Below are positions 37,918 through 46,179 of a stretch of 64,000 bases of DNA, one piece after another. The stretch is from Rugamonas violacea (GTDB taxonomy: Bacteria; Pseudomonadota; Gammaproteobacteria; Burkholderiales; Burkholderiaceae_D): positions 3,619 to 67,618 of the forward strand of contig NZ_JAEMNU010000094.1 in assembly GCF_016461825.1 (NCBI RefSeq), given 5' to 3'. Under the pieces are notes generated by a model. The model worked only from the letters and a program-made list of their open reading frames with translations, was not told the origin of the DNA and did no database searches. A program made the translations under genes and the position numbers. Each line of letters opens with the position of its first letter. The stretch's first letter is position 1.

Positions 37918-38269
37918 GCGGCGCGGCCGGGCGGCCGCCGGCCGGCGGACCGCGCCGCATCGGGCGGCTGGCCGGCGTCGCATCGGCCGGCTGGCCGGCG
38001 TCGCATCGGCCGGCTGGCTGGCGCCGCATCGGCCGGCTGGCCGGCGCCGCGTCGGCCGGCGGCGGATACATCGTTAGTCGGCTACCGGCGCCACTTCCGC
38101 CTATGCGCTGGCCGACTCTGCGGATTTCTGTCAAAATTAGCAATTCGCCATCACCGCGAGCGCCGTCGCGCTGTGGCATGGAGCACAACGCTCCGGCCAT
38201 GCCGGGCGCGCCGGGACTTGCCGGCCGCGCTGAACGGCGCCACACGCCCCAACCTTGACCACCACGAGC
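37918..38269. other. Intergenic region after pilC holding a minisatellite
   Basis: A 352-base gap at the left edge of the block that separates pilC from pilD. Its first half is extremely GC-rich and contains the 23-bp tandem repeat described separately. No coding region is supported. Confidence 0.6.
37957..38048. repeat. 23-bp tandem repeat, four copies plus a partial
   Basis: Units start at 37957, 37980, 38003 and 38026, each a variant of GCATCGGCCGGCTGGCCGGC followed by GTC or GCC. A degenerate fifth partial unit starts at 38049. Copies differ at one to three positions. It lies right after the pilC stop. Confidence 0.85.
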
Positions 38270-38890
38270 ATGCACACCGACATCGACACCGCCGCCGACT
38301 TCCTGGCCAGCAGCAGCATCATCGACCACGACCATCCAGCCGTCGCCGCCCTGGCGCGCAGCCTGGCCGGCGCCAGCGCCGAGCAGACGGCGCGCAACTG
38401 CTTCGACTGGGTGCGCGACAACATCGAGCACAGCATCGACCACGGCCGCGACGAGGTCACCTGCGTCGCCTCCGAGGTGCTGGCCGCCGGCACCGGACTG
38501 TGCACGGCGAAGAGCCATCTGCTGGTCGCCCTGCTGCGCCAACACGGCATCGCCGCCGGTTTCTGCTACCAGCGCCTGCTGTTCGATGAGGCCGGCGGGG
38601 CCTATTGCAGCCATGGTCTGGTGGCGGTGTGGCTGGATGGCCACGGTTGGTATCGCTGTGACGCGCGCGGCAACAAGCCCGGCATCGCCTGCGCCTTCAC
38701 CCCCGGCCGGGAAAATCTGGCCTTCGCCGTGCAGGCGCCGGGCGAGTGCCTGTACGACGAGGTGTGGGCCGAGCCGTGGGCGGAACTAGTGGCGCGCACA
38801 CGGGCGCTGCGCTCGATCGCCGACTACCGCGCCGCGCCGCTCGACGTGGCGCCGCCGGTCGCCGCCGCCAATCGGCGCATCGCTGCCTGA
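38270..38890 (+). CDS. Transglutaminase-like protein
   Basis: A 206-residue cytosolic protein of the transglutaminase-like cysteine-protease superfamily. The triad is visible as GLCTAKSHLL (Cys), YCSHGLVAVWL (His) and YRCDARGNK (Asp). Such proteins act as proteases, peptidases or crosslinkers; the substrate is unknown. The ATG at 38270 is chosen; TTG at 38255 is an alternative. It lies in the block between pilC and pilD, upstream of the Ser/Thr kinase but separated from it by an AT-rich promoter region. Confidence 0.8.
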   Translation: MHTDIDTAADFLASSSIIDHDHPAVAALARSLAGASAEQTARNCFDWVRDNIEHSIDHGRDEVTCVASEVLAAGTGLCTAKSHLLVALLRQHGIAAGFCYQRLLFDEAGGAYCSHGLVAVWLDGHGWYRCDARGNKPGIACAFTPGRENLAFAVQAPGECLYDEVWAEPWAELVARTRALRSIADYRAAPLDVAPPVAAANRRIAA

Positions 38891-39005
38891 GGTATTTGAG
38901 CTGTCCGAGGTGTCGGCCCGACAACTACTGGTCGAAATAACAGCTTGGCAAGAAGTGCTGCTATCAATTAACATTGTCCATAGTTAAACGTAGTTTAATT
39001 GCAAC

Positions 39006-39046
39006 AGGATAGGAATATTATCCTAACAACAATCATATCTATGATT
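39006..39046. promoter_or_regulatory. Two small palindromes in AT-rich promoter region of the kinase gene
   Basis: AGGATA/TATCCT (39006-39024) and AATCAT-ATCT-ATGATT (39031-39046) lie in an AT-rich stretch (38930-39070) that contrasts with GC-rich flanks and precedes the kinase start. They are possible operators; no -35/-10 pair is certain. Confidence 0.4.
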
Positions 39047-39092
39047 CAATAGTATTTCGCAAATATGCTGCGCGTGCGCGGCTGGAAGACGA

Positions 39093-41243
39093 ATGGTGTC
39101 TGCCTCGATCAACTTGCAACAAAGCGTACACGGCGCCGACCTGCCGGATCACTTCCAGATCCGCAGCCAGCTCGGCGAGGGCAGCTACGGCCGGGTGTTC
39201 GAAGCCTGGGATACCTCCTTGTGCCGCGCCATTGCGATCAAACAGCTCAAGCAAGGCGCCGCCGCCCTCGATCCGGAACGTCTGATCCGCGAGGCGCGGC
39301 AGGCCGCAGCGCTCAGCCACAGCGCCTTTGTCAAAATCTTCTCGGTGGCCGGGGTCGGCGCCAATCAGGCCATCATCATGGAGCTGGTGCAGGGCAACAC
39401 GCTGCGCCAGTGCATGCTGGATCGCACACTAAACCAGGCGCAGGCGCTGGAAATCGTCGACCAGATCGCCGCCGCCATGGCCGAGGCACATGCCAGCGGC
39501 CTGGTGCATGGCGACCTGAAGCCATCCAACCTCATCATCGAAGCCTCCGGCGCGCCGCGCATCCTCGACTTCGGCCTGGCACGCCAGATCAATCCGCTGG
39601 CCAACCCGTCGTCAATGACCGACCACAGCGACGGCACCATCGCCTACATGGCGCCCGAACGCCTGGGCGGCCAACCACCCAGCGTCGCCTCCGACATCTA
39701 CGCCCTCGGCGCCATGCTGTACGAAATGCTGGCCGGCACCCGCCCGTTTGCCGACCTCGACGGCCTAGCCCTCGCCGCCGCCCACCTGCAATCGTGCTCC
39801 TCGCGCTGGCCCTTCCCGCCTGAGGTGCCGGCCGCTACCGTGGCACTCGTGCTGGCTATGACGGCACGCGATCCCAGCGTGCGGCTGCGCTCGATGGCGG
39901 CGGTGCGCCAGCGCATCGCCGCGCTGAGCGCGCCGGACGCCCCGGCGGCAACGGCGACGCGGCGGCGCTGGCGCGGCTGGCGCGGCGCGGCTGCTGCCGG
40001 CGCCGCCGTCGCGCTGCTGGGCGGCGCGCTGTGGCTGCTGGCGCCACTGCAACGCTGGCTGCCCGCCATGGCGCCGGCGCAAACGCTGCAGGCCGGCATG
40101 GAGGCGCTGCGCCACTACGACCGCGACGACAGCCTGACCGAGGCAACCGCCACCTTCCAGGCAATCCTGCGGCAGAATCCACGCCAGGCCAGCGCCGCCG
40201 CCGGCCTGTCGCTCGCCTACAGCATGCGCTACAACGGCGACGGGCGCGACCCGGCCCTGCTGGCGCAGGCCAACGCCAGCGCCCAGCAGGCGCTGCGGCT
40301 GGACGACCAACTGGCGCTGGCCCACGTGGCGCTGGGCGACACGCTGCTGGTGGTCGGCCAGCAGGAAGCCGCGCTGCCGCACTACTCCCGCGCCCTCGAA
40401 CTCGATCCGCGCTGCCTGCTGGCGCTGATCGGCAAGATCAACTCCCTGCTCACCCTGCGCCGCTTCGACGAGGCAGAAACGCTGCTGCGTCAGGGACGCC
40501 AAATGCATCCGCGCGAACGGCGCCTGGCCGACCTGCTCGGCACGCTGCGCTTCCAACAGGCCGACTACACCGCCGCCGAGGCGGCCTTCCGCCTCAGCCT
40601 GCAACTCGACCCCGAGACCGTCTACGCCTACGCCAATCTGAGCATGGCCCTGCTGCGCCAAGGGCGCGGCGACGAGGCGCTGCAGGTACTGCAACAGGGC
40701 CTGCAGGTGCGCCCGAACGGCCGCCTGTACACCAACCTGGGCACCACACTGTTCGCCCGCGCCGACTACGCCGGCGCCGCACAGGCCTTCGAGCGCGCCG
40801 TCTCGGGGGCCAAGGGCAGCCCCAACGACTATCTGAAGTGGGCCAACCTGGCCGACGCGCTGCGCTGGCTGCCGGGCCGCGAGGCCGACTCGCAGCAGGC
40901 CTACCGGCGCGCCAGCGAGCTGCTCGCCGTGCAGCTCGAACGCACGCCGGACAACGCCGTGCTGGCCTCGCGCATGGGCTGGTACCGCGTCCGTCTGGAC
41001 GATGCCGCCGGCGCCCTTAAATGGACCGAACGGGCACTGGCGCGGGCGCCGGCCAGTCCCGACGTGCAATTCCGCGCTGCGCTGGCGTACGAACTGGGCG
41101 GCCGCCGCCCGTCCGCCATCGCCGCGCTGATACGGGCGAGCACCCTGGGCTATCCCGCCCATTTGATCGACAGCGAGCCCGACTTGATCGCGTTGCGGCG
41201 CGATCCACATTATCAATCCCTCCTCCTTGAAAGTGCACAATGA
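39093..41243 (+). CDS. Membrane-anchored Ser/Thr protein kinase with TPR repeats
   Basis: A 716-residue Hanks-type kinase. The G-loop is GEGSYGRV (28-35), with Lys50, alpha-C Glu67, catalytic loop HGDLKPSN (139-146; HGD replaces HRD), DFG 159-161 and APE at 187-189, so it looks active. An Arg-rich stretch and one membrane segment (about 298-317) follow, then about ten TPR-like repeats (330-700), probably on the opposite side of the membrane. GGAAG lies four bases before the ATG. The stop overlaps the next gene by ATGA, so that product is probably its partner. The block is inserted in a pilus operon. Confidence 0.9.
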   Translation: MVSASINLQQSVHGADLPDHFQIRSQLGEGSYGRVFEAWDTSLCRAIAIKQLKQGAAALDPERLIREARQAAALSHSAFVKIFSVAGVGANQAIIMELVQGNTLRQCMLDRTLNQAQALEIVDQIAAAMAEAHASGLVHGDLKPSNLIIEASGAPRILDFGLARQINPLANPSSMTDHSDGTIAYMAPERLGGQPPSVASDIYALGAMLYEMLAGTRPFADLDGLALAAAHLQSCSSRWPFPPEVPAATVALVLAMTARDPSVRLRSMAAVRQRIAALSAPDAPAATATRRRWRGWRGAAAAGAAVALLGGALWLLAPLQRWLPAMAPAQTLQAGMEALRHYDRDDSLTEATATFQAILRQNPRQASAAAGLSLAYSMRYNGDGRDPALLAQANASAQQALRLDDQLALAHVALGDTLLVVGQQEAALPHYSRALELDPRCLLALIGKINSLLTLRRFDEAETLLRQGRQMHPRERRLADLLGTLRFQQADYTAAEAAFRLSLQLDPETVYAYANLSMALLRQGRGDEALQVLQQGLQVRPNGRLYTNLGTTLFARADYAGAAQAFERAVSGAKGSPNDYLKWANLADALRWLPGREADSQQAYRRASELLAVQLERTPDNAVLASRMGWYRVRLDDAAGALKWTERALARAPASPDVQFRAALAYELGGRRPSAIAALIRASTLGYPAHLIDSEPDLIALRRDPHYQSLLLESAQ

Positions 41244-41824
41244 AACTGGAAGCGCAAGCAGCCAACACGGAAGACAAAGCATACAAAGAAGTATTGTTGA
41301 AGGTATCGTTCGACGCCAACCAGACCAGCGACGCGCTGGACTGGGAGTTCCTGCCGAATTCGCGCCCGGTCAAGGGTGACCACGCCGGCGGCATCCTGTT
41401 CCAACCGGGTGAGATGCTGCACGTCGAAATCGACGGCCTGGGCAGCCACGCCAGCGGCTACCGTGGCTTCGAGGTGGTCGACTGCTGCCTGCTGACAAAC
41501 CCGCAAATCATCCAAATCGGCGCCAAGCTGCCGCTCAAGTACGCCGCCCCCTCGCCGTTCTGCGGCATCGACCGCGCCGTTTACGTCCTACCTAACAAGT
41601 TCGAGGTGGTTCCGTGCACTGAACCGCACCCGAGCCGTCCACACGAGCACCGCGTCAAGCAAGTCTGGCAAGGCGAGCTGGAAGTGGCCAAGGCGCAGGG
41701 CCGCTGGGAAATATCCCTCTACGTCACAGTGCGGCTCAACTTCGGCGACGTCCGCCCGGCCGAGCTGCGCGTCTTCTCGTTCGATCCGGAAGGCGAAGTC
41801 GGCGACGGCGGTGCCCCACCTTAA
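41240..41824 (+). CDS. Unknown protein coupled to Ser/Thr kinase
   Basis: A 194-residue protein that I do not recognise. It is soluble, without signal peptide or membrane segment, and rich in beta-strand patterns (VLLKVSFDAN, MLHVEIDGLG, EISLYVTVRLNF). Two adjacent Cys lie in FEVVDCCLL. The acidic C-terminus ends GEVGDGGAPP. It overlaps the kinase gene by four bases (ATGA), so it is translationally coupled and probably a substrate, adaptor or regulator of the kinase (inference). Confidence 0.75.
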   Translation: MKLEAQAANTEDKAYKEVLLKVSFDANQTSDALDWEFLPNSRPVKGDHAGGILFQPGEMLHVEIDGLGSHASGYRGFEVVDCCLLTNPQIIQIGAKLPLKYAAPSPFCGIDRAVYVLPNKFEVVPCTEPHPSRPHEHRVKQVWQGELEVAKAQGRWEISLYVTVRLNFGDVRPAELRVFSFDPEGEVGDGGAPP

Positions 41825-42020
41825 GCAACAGCCCGCCGGCGCCGCCGCCCGCTCGCCCTGAGCAGGGCCGCGCCGGCCCGGCAAAAAATCCCCTCCAACA
41901 ACAAAATCTGCGACGCCGGTCCGCCGCCGCCGGGCTTGCCGTGTTTTAATACGGGAATTCGCCCGCCGCCGCCTCGTCGAGACGGCGCGTCCGGGCCAAC
42001 CGAACGCGGAAGCCGATACG

Positions 42021-42890
42021 ATGTCCCCACACCCCCTGCTCTTCGCCGCTCCGGCCGACTTCGCCGTCAGCCTGCTGGCCGGCCTGTTCGGCTTGCTGTT
42101 CGGCAGCTTCCTCAACGTGGTGATCTACCGCGTGCCGAAGATGATGCAGCGCGAATCGGACAACTACGTCGCCGTCGAGAGCGGCCGCGAGCCGCCCCAC
42201 GCCGACCGTTTCAACCTGATGGTGCCGCGCTCGGCCTGCCCGCACTGCGGCCACCAGATCGGCGCGCTGGAAAACATCCCCCTGCTCAGCTGGCTGCTGC
42301 TGCGCGGCAAATGCAGCGCCTGCAAGGCGCCGATCTCGGTCCGCTACCCGGCCGTCGAACTGCTCACCGGCCTGCTGTCGGCCCTGTTGGTGTGGCGCTT
42401 CGGCAGCGGCTGGGCCGGCCTGGCCACGCTGTTCTTCCTCTACAGCCTGATCGCCATGACCTTCATCGACGCCGACACCCAGTTGCTGCCCGACGACCTG
42501 ACCTACCCGCTGCTGTGGGTCGGCCTGCTGGTCAACCTGAACGGCACCTTCGTGCCCTTGCAGGACGCGGTGATCGGCGCGGCGGCCGGCTATCTGGCGC
42601 TGTGGAGCATCTACTGGCTGTTCAAGCTGGCGACCGGAAAAGAGGGAATGGGGTATGGTGACTTCAAACTGCTGGCCGCGCTGGGCGCCTGGCTGGGCTG
42701 GGCCATGCTGCCGACCATCATCCTGTTGTCCTCGGTGGTCGGCGCGTTGGTCGGCATTGGCCTGATCGTCTTCGCCCGCCACGGCCGCAACAACCCGATC
42801 CCCTTCGGCCCCTATCTGGCCGCCGCCGGGCTGATCGCCATGTTGTACGGCAACTCGATTTCCGCTTACACCCTCGGCCTGCTGGGCTGA
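42021..42890 (+). CDS. pilD: Prepilin peptidase / N-methyltransferase PilD
   Basis: A 289-residue integral membrane aspartic protease that cleaves and N-methylates type IV prepilins. The N-terminal domain has the zinc tetrad (CPHC..CSAC, about residues 73-98). Catalytic aspartates lie in FIDADTQLLPD and GYGDFKLLAALGAW. It is followed after seven bases by coaE. It belongs functionally with pilB and pilC about 4 kb upstream. Confidence 0.95.
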   Translation: MSPHPLLFAAPADFAVSLLAGLFGLLFGSFLNVVIYRVPKMMQRESDNYVAVESGREPPHADRFNLMVPRSACPHCGHQIGALENIPLLSWLLLRGKCSACKAPISVRYPAVELLTGLLSALLVWRFGSGWAGLATLFFLYSLIAMTFIDADTQLLPDDLTYPLLWVGLLVNLNGTFVPLQDAVIGAAAGYLALWSIYWLFKLATGKEGMGYGDFKLLAALGAWLGWAMLPTIILLSSVVGALVGIGLIVFARHGRNNPIPFGPYLAAAGLIAMLYGNSISAYTLGLLG

Positions 42891-42897
42891 ACCACCG

Positions 42898-43578
42898 ATG
42901 ACCATGTCCGCCACGCCCGCCACCGCCCCGCCCCCAGTCATATCCCCCCTCCCCTTCGCCGTCGGCCTGACCGGCGGCATCGGTTGCGGCAAGAGCACCG
43001 TCGCCGACATGTTCGCCGCGCGTGGCGCCAGCATCGTCGACACCGACCTGATCGCCCACCAGCTGACCGGGCCGGGCGGCGCCGCCATGGCCGCCATCGT
43101 CGCCGAATTCGGCGCCGAGTTCGCCGACGCCCACGGCGCGCTCGAGCGTGCCCGCATGCGCGCGCTGGTGTTCGGGGAGCCGGCGGCCAAGGCCAGGCTG
43201 GAGGCGATCCTGCATCCGCGCATCCGCGACGCCGCGCTGGCGGCCGCCGCCGCCGCCAGCGGCAGCTACGTGATCTACGCCGTGCCGCTGCTGTTCGAAT
43301 CGGGCAGCTGGCGCGCCCGCGTCGCCCGGGTGCTGGCCGTCGACTGCCCGGAAAGCCTGCAAATCGCCCGCGTGATGGCGCGCAATGGCTTGCCAGAAGC
43401 CCAGGTCAAGGCCATTATGGCGACTCAGGTGCCGCGCCAACTGCGCCGCGAGTTGGCCGACGATATCGTCAGCAACGAGGGCGGCATCGCCGACCTGGCG
43501 CCGCAAATCGAGCGGCTGCACAATTTATACCTGGCATTTTCGAAAAGAACGACGACAATACCGTCGCAACGTTTGTAA
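42898..43578 (+). CDS. coaE: Dephospho-CoA kinase
   Basis: A 226-residue enzyme for the last step of coenzyme A synthesis, phosphorylating the ribose 3'-OH. P-loop [12 protein letters not shown] is near residue 23, then DTDLIAHQL, and PLLFESG in the CoA domain. The N-terminal 20 residues (Ala/Pro-rich) extend beyond the E. coli protein; a second ATG two codons in is equally possible. It lies in the conserved pilD-coaE-zapD order. Confidence 0.94.
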   Translation: MTMSATPATAPPPVISPLPFAVGLTGGIGCGKSTVADMFAARGASIVDTDLIAHQLTGPGGAAMAAIVAEFGAEFADAHGALERARMRALVFGEPAAKARLEAILHPRIRDAALAAAAAASGSYVIYAVPLLFESGSWRARVARVLAVDCPESLQIARVMARNGLPEAQVKAIMATQVPRQLRRELADDIVSNEGGIADLAPQIERLHNLYLAFSKRTTTIPSQRL

Positions 43579-43643
43579 TTTTGCTTCGCTTGCTTCAAAA
43601 TCACGGGATTGAGCGGGTTCCACACATAAAAAGGGATGTTATT

Positions 43644-44399
43644 TTGATTGTCTACGAATATCCTTTCAACGAGCGCATACGCACGTTGTTGCGGTTGGAG
43701 GATCTGTACGAGAAATTCAAGTTCTTTGTCCATCAAGAACATCCAATGCAACATCACGTCGCCCTCGCCACCATCTTCGACATGCTCGAAGTGGCCGGCC
43801 GCGCCGACCTCAAATCCGATCTACTGCAGGAGCTGGAACGCCAGCGGCAAAGCCTGCTCGGCTACCGCATGAATCCAAATGTCCAGGCGGAAACGCTGGA
43901 CGCGATACTCGCCGAGCTCGACGACGTCAGCAGCGCGCTGGTGTCGGCCCAGGGCAAGACCGGCCAAAACGTGCGCGACAATGAATGGCTGATGAGCATA
44001 CGCGGCCGCACCATCATCCCCGGCGGCGCCTGCGAGTTCGACCTGCCGTCCTACTACGCCTGGCAGAAACGCAGCGCCCAGCAGCGCTTCAACGACATCG
44101 CCAACTGGTTCGCCCCGCTGGCGCCGCTGTTCGACGCGCTGGCCCTGGTGCTGCGCCTGCTGCGCGACTCGGGCGGCCCGATCAAGATGATCGCCGTCGC
44201 CGGCAGCTACCAACAAATGCTGCAAGGCAAGGTCTACCAGATGCTGCGGCTGAGCCTGGACGAATCCTTGGGCGCGATCCCGGAGATTTCCGCCAACAAA
44301 TACATGCTGTGGGTGCGTTTCACCACCCAGGGCGGCGACTTGAAACCCAAGCCGCTGGAAGACGATGTCCCATTTGAGCTGACGCTCTGTAACTTTTGA
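43644..44399 (+). CDS. zapD: Cell-division protein ZapD
   Basis: A 251-residue cytosolic FtsZ-bundling protein. It matches the ZapD pattern from the first residues: [18 protein letters not shown], then [29 protein letters not shown] and [18 protein letters not shown]. No ATG fits; TTG at 43644 (MIVYEYPF) with AAGGGA at 43631-43636 gives the family start. The gene for its partner, FtsZ, ends at the right edge of the window. Confidence 0.92.
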   Translation: MIVYEYPFNERIRTLLRLEDLYEKFKFFVHQEHPMQHHVALATIFDMLEVAGRADLKSDLLQELERQRQSLLGYRMNPNVQAETLDAILAELDDVSSALVSAQGKTGQNVRDNEWLMSIRGRTIIPGGACEFDLPSYYAWQKRSAQQRFNDIANWFAPLAPLFDALALVLRLLRDSGGPIKMIAVAGSYQQMLQGKVYQMLRLSLDESLGAIPEISANKYMLWVRFTTQGGDLKPKPLEDDVPFELTLCNF

Positions 44400-44413
44400 G
44401 AAGATGATTTGCG

Positions 44414-44584
44414 ATGACCGTAGTTGATTGCCCGACCTGCGCCAAGAAGGTGGAGTGGAGCGAAAAGAACAAATACCGCCCGTTCTGCTCGGAGCGCTGC
44501 AAACAGATCGACCTGGGCGCCTGGGCCGAGGAAAAGTACGCCATCCCGGCCGCCCCGCCGGTCGATCCGCTCGACGAGGAATAG
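44414..44584 (+). CDS. yacG: DNA gyrase inhibitor YacG
   Basis: A 56-residue zinc protein; the family binds GyrB and inhibits gyrase. The zinc ligands are CPTC near the N-terminus and CSERC about 16 residues on ([14 protein letters not shown]), the complete YacG signature, with an acidic tail ending PLDEE. It follows zapD by 14 bases, as in other proteobacteria. Confidence 0.93.
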   Translation: MTVVDCPTCAKKVEWSEKNKYRPFCSERCKQIDLGAWAEEKYAIPAAPPVDPLDEE

Positions 44585-44609
44585 AGAGCTGTCGGCGATG
44601 ACAGCCTCT

Positions 44610-45017
44610 TCACTTGTATAACTGATAAAAATCCAGATATTCGGGACTCATCTGCCCGCCCGACACGCCGGCAGCGATGCGCTCGAACACGATCGGGCTG
44701 ATCGGCGGCGGCCGAAACAGGATTGTTTTCGCTGCGATGAGTTGGCGTAGCCGCTGTAGACTGATCTTGCGCGCCTTTGAGTACAGTATGTAGCTTCGGC
44801 GCCGGATGAAAGAGTGATCGCCAACCTCAAGGATGCACGCCGGGTCGTACGGAACGTTCGGGTAGATCGTCGTAGCGTTGACCAACAATATCGAGTCGTG
44901 CTTTGCCGGGTCGGTCAATACGACGAAAAAATGAAATTGCTCCTCCGACAAATCAGGACCGCTTGGTATTAAAAAAGCGTCTCTCCGGGCAATCGGAAAG
45001 TGGGCTGAGCTAATCAT
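44610..45017 (-). CDS. Putative toxin paired with Panacea-domain antitoxin
   Basis: A 135-residue soluble protein that I cannot assign to a named family. Visible parts are FHFFVVLTDPAKHDSILLVNATT, CILEVGDHSFIRRRSYILYSKAR, and a helical C-terminus (VFERIAAGVSGG). The small beta-rich start with a GDHSFI turn recalls PemK-like SH3 barrels, but that is only an impression. The ATG overlaps the upstream Panacea gene by eight bases with no ribosome binding site of its own, as in toxin-antitoxin operons. Base composition is lower in GC than the flanking housekeeping genes. Confidence 0.65.
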   Translation of the reverse strand: MISSAHFPIARRDAFLIPSGPDLSEEQFHFFVVLTDPAKHDSILLVNATTIYPNVPYDPACILEVGDHSFIRRRSYILYSKARKISLQRLRQLIAAKTILFRPPPISPIVFERIAAGVSGGQMSPEYLDFYQLYK

Positions 45018-45564
45018 CTGCGTCAGCGAGCAACTTGTCCAGGTACTGCTGCGCCTTCATTTCTTTCGCCATCAATTCGGCGTCGGGCGCTGAAGCCCCA
45101 AGCGCCATAAAGACACGTTGCGCCGGAATCGGCGACGATGAACCCTTTGGATCTTTCCACTCCGCGCACTGATCATGCGTATATTTGACAAGATCCCATT
45201 GATTCATCTGGCCGAACTCTGCCCAGACGCCATCAACGATACTCATCGTCGCATCGCTCAAAGCATCCAGGTTCTTACGTGCAATCGCATGTTTGAGCCG
45301 CACTTCATGCTGTTCACGGTCTTCGACCAAGCCATCCCACTCATCCGACACAATAAAACCATTCGTCAGATCAAGCGATTGCGAAAGAACCGGCCCCTTT
45401 GGCATGGAGACCATTTGGTCATCAGAAACTTGAAATCCATGACGCTTCATGGCCTCGCGCTCGACAAGATATAGCAATTTTGTCAATTTGAGCACATTCA
45501 GACGACCGCCCGCTCGGTCGAGCAGCGCAGCGGCCAACTGTGCTGCTTCGCGTTTCTTAAACAT
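45010..45564 (-). CDS. Panacea-domain (DUF4065 / SocA-like) antitoxin
   Basis: A 184-residue protein with the Panacea domain: LNVLKLTKLLYLVEREAMKRHG, MVSMPKGPVLSQSLDLTNG, LSDATMSIVDGVWAEFG and NQWDLVKYTHDQCAEW are diagnostic blocks. The domain neutralises many unrelated toxins and in SocA acts as a proteolytic adaptor. GAGGAAAA precedes the ATG at 45564, which is preferred over an upstream frame start at 45588. The next gene overlaps it by eight bases and is the presumed toxin. The pair is inserted between yacG and mutT. Confidence 0.85.
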   Translation of the reverse strand: MFKKREAAQLAAALLDRAGGRLNVLKLTKLLYLVEREAMKRHGFQVSDDQMVSMPKGPVLSQSLDLTNGFIVSDEWDGLVEDREQHEVRLKHAIARKNLDALSDATMSIVDGVWAEFGQMNQWDLVKYTHDQCAEWKDPKGSSSPIPAQRVFMALGASAPDAELMAKEMKAQQYLDKLLADADD

Positions 45565-45723
45565 GATATTTTCCTCGAAAATCAGCACTTCAACGACGCC
45601 GATTCACTTCATTCAGAATATACCCAAACCAGCCGGCGCGACGACGCGCGCTACCAATATAACGCATTGGCGAACGCTCCGTTTAGCTGGCATTAAAGAC
45701 GCAACGGATGCCACCGGCGCAAG

Positions 45724-46179
45724 CTAAGGCAACGCCGCCGGATCGTGGCGGATCTGCTCCAGCCACTCCAGCAGCGGTATGGTCGCCGGCAACAGCGGCT
45801 CGACGCCGACCGCGCCCTGCCAGGCGAAGGCCTGGCCTTCCAGGCTCTGCGCCTCGCCGTGCCAGTCGCGGCTGATGAAGAAATGCAGCCGCACATGGGC
45901 GTGCGGATACACATATTCCACCCCGCACCACTCCTGCGCGCTCTCGACCACCATGCCCAGCTCTTCCATGAACTCGCGCTTGAGCGCCTGCAGCACCGTT
46001 TCGCCCGGATCGACTTTGCCGCCGGGGAATTCCCAGTAACCCTCGTAGGGCTTGCCGGCCGGACGCTGGCCGAGCAGCACGTCGCCGTTGGCGGCGATCA
46101 AGATGCCCACCGCCACGTCGACCGGCTTGAGCGCCGCCACCGCCGGCGCCGCCGCGTTCAGCGCCGTTGCCGCGCTCAT
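45724..46179 (-). CDS. mutT: MutT-type 8-oxo-dGTP diphosphatase
   Basis: A 151-residue Nudix hydrolase that cleans oxidised dGTP from the nucleotide pool. The Nudix box GGKVDPGETVLQALKREFMEELGM is canonical, preceded by WEFPGGK as in MutT. The start at 46179 overlaps the stop of the upstream ATPase by ATGA, so they are co-translated. Confidence 0.9.
   Translation of the reverse strand: MSAATALNAAAPAVAALKPVDVAVGILIAANGDVLLGQRPAGKPYEGYWEFPGGKVDPGETVLQALKREFMEELGMVVESAQEWCGVEYVYPHAHVRLHFFISRDWHGEAQSLEGQAFAWQGAVGVEPLLPATIPLLEWLEQIRHDPAALP

Noticed and set aside
37957-38048. CRISPR-like array
   Set aside because: The 23-bp units are directly contiguous without unique spacers and no cas gene is present; it is a minisatellite.
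44610-45564. Prophage or IS origin of the Panacea pair
   Set aside because: No integrase, transposase, phage structural gene or terminal repeat is visible around it; it appears as a lone two-gene insertion.
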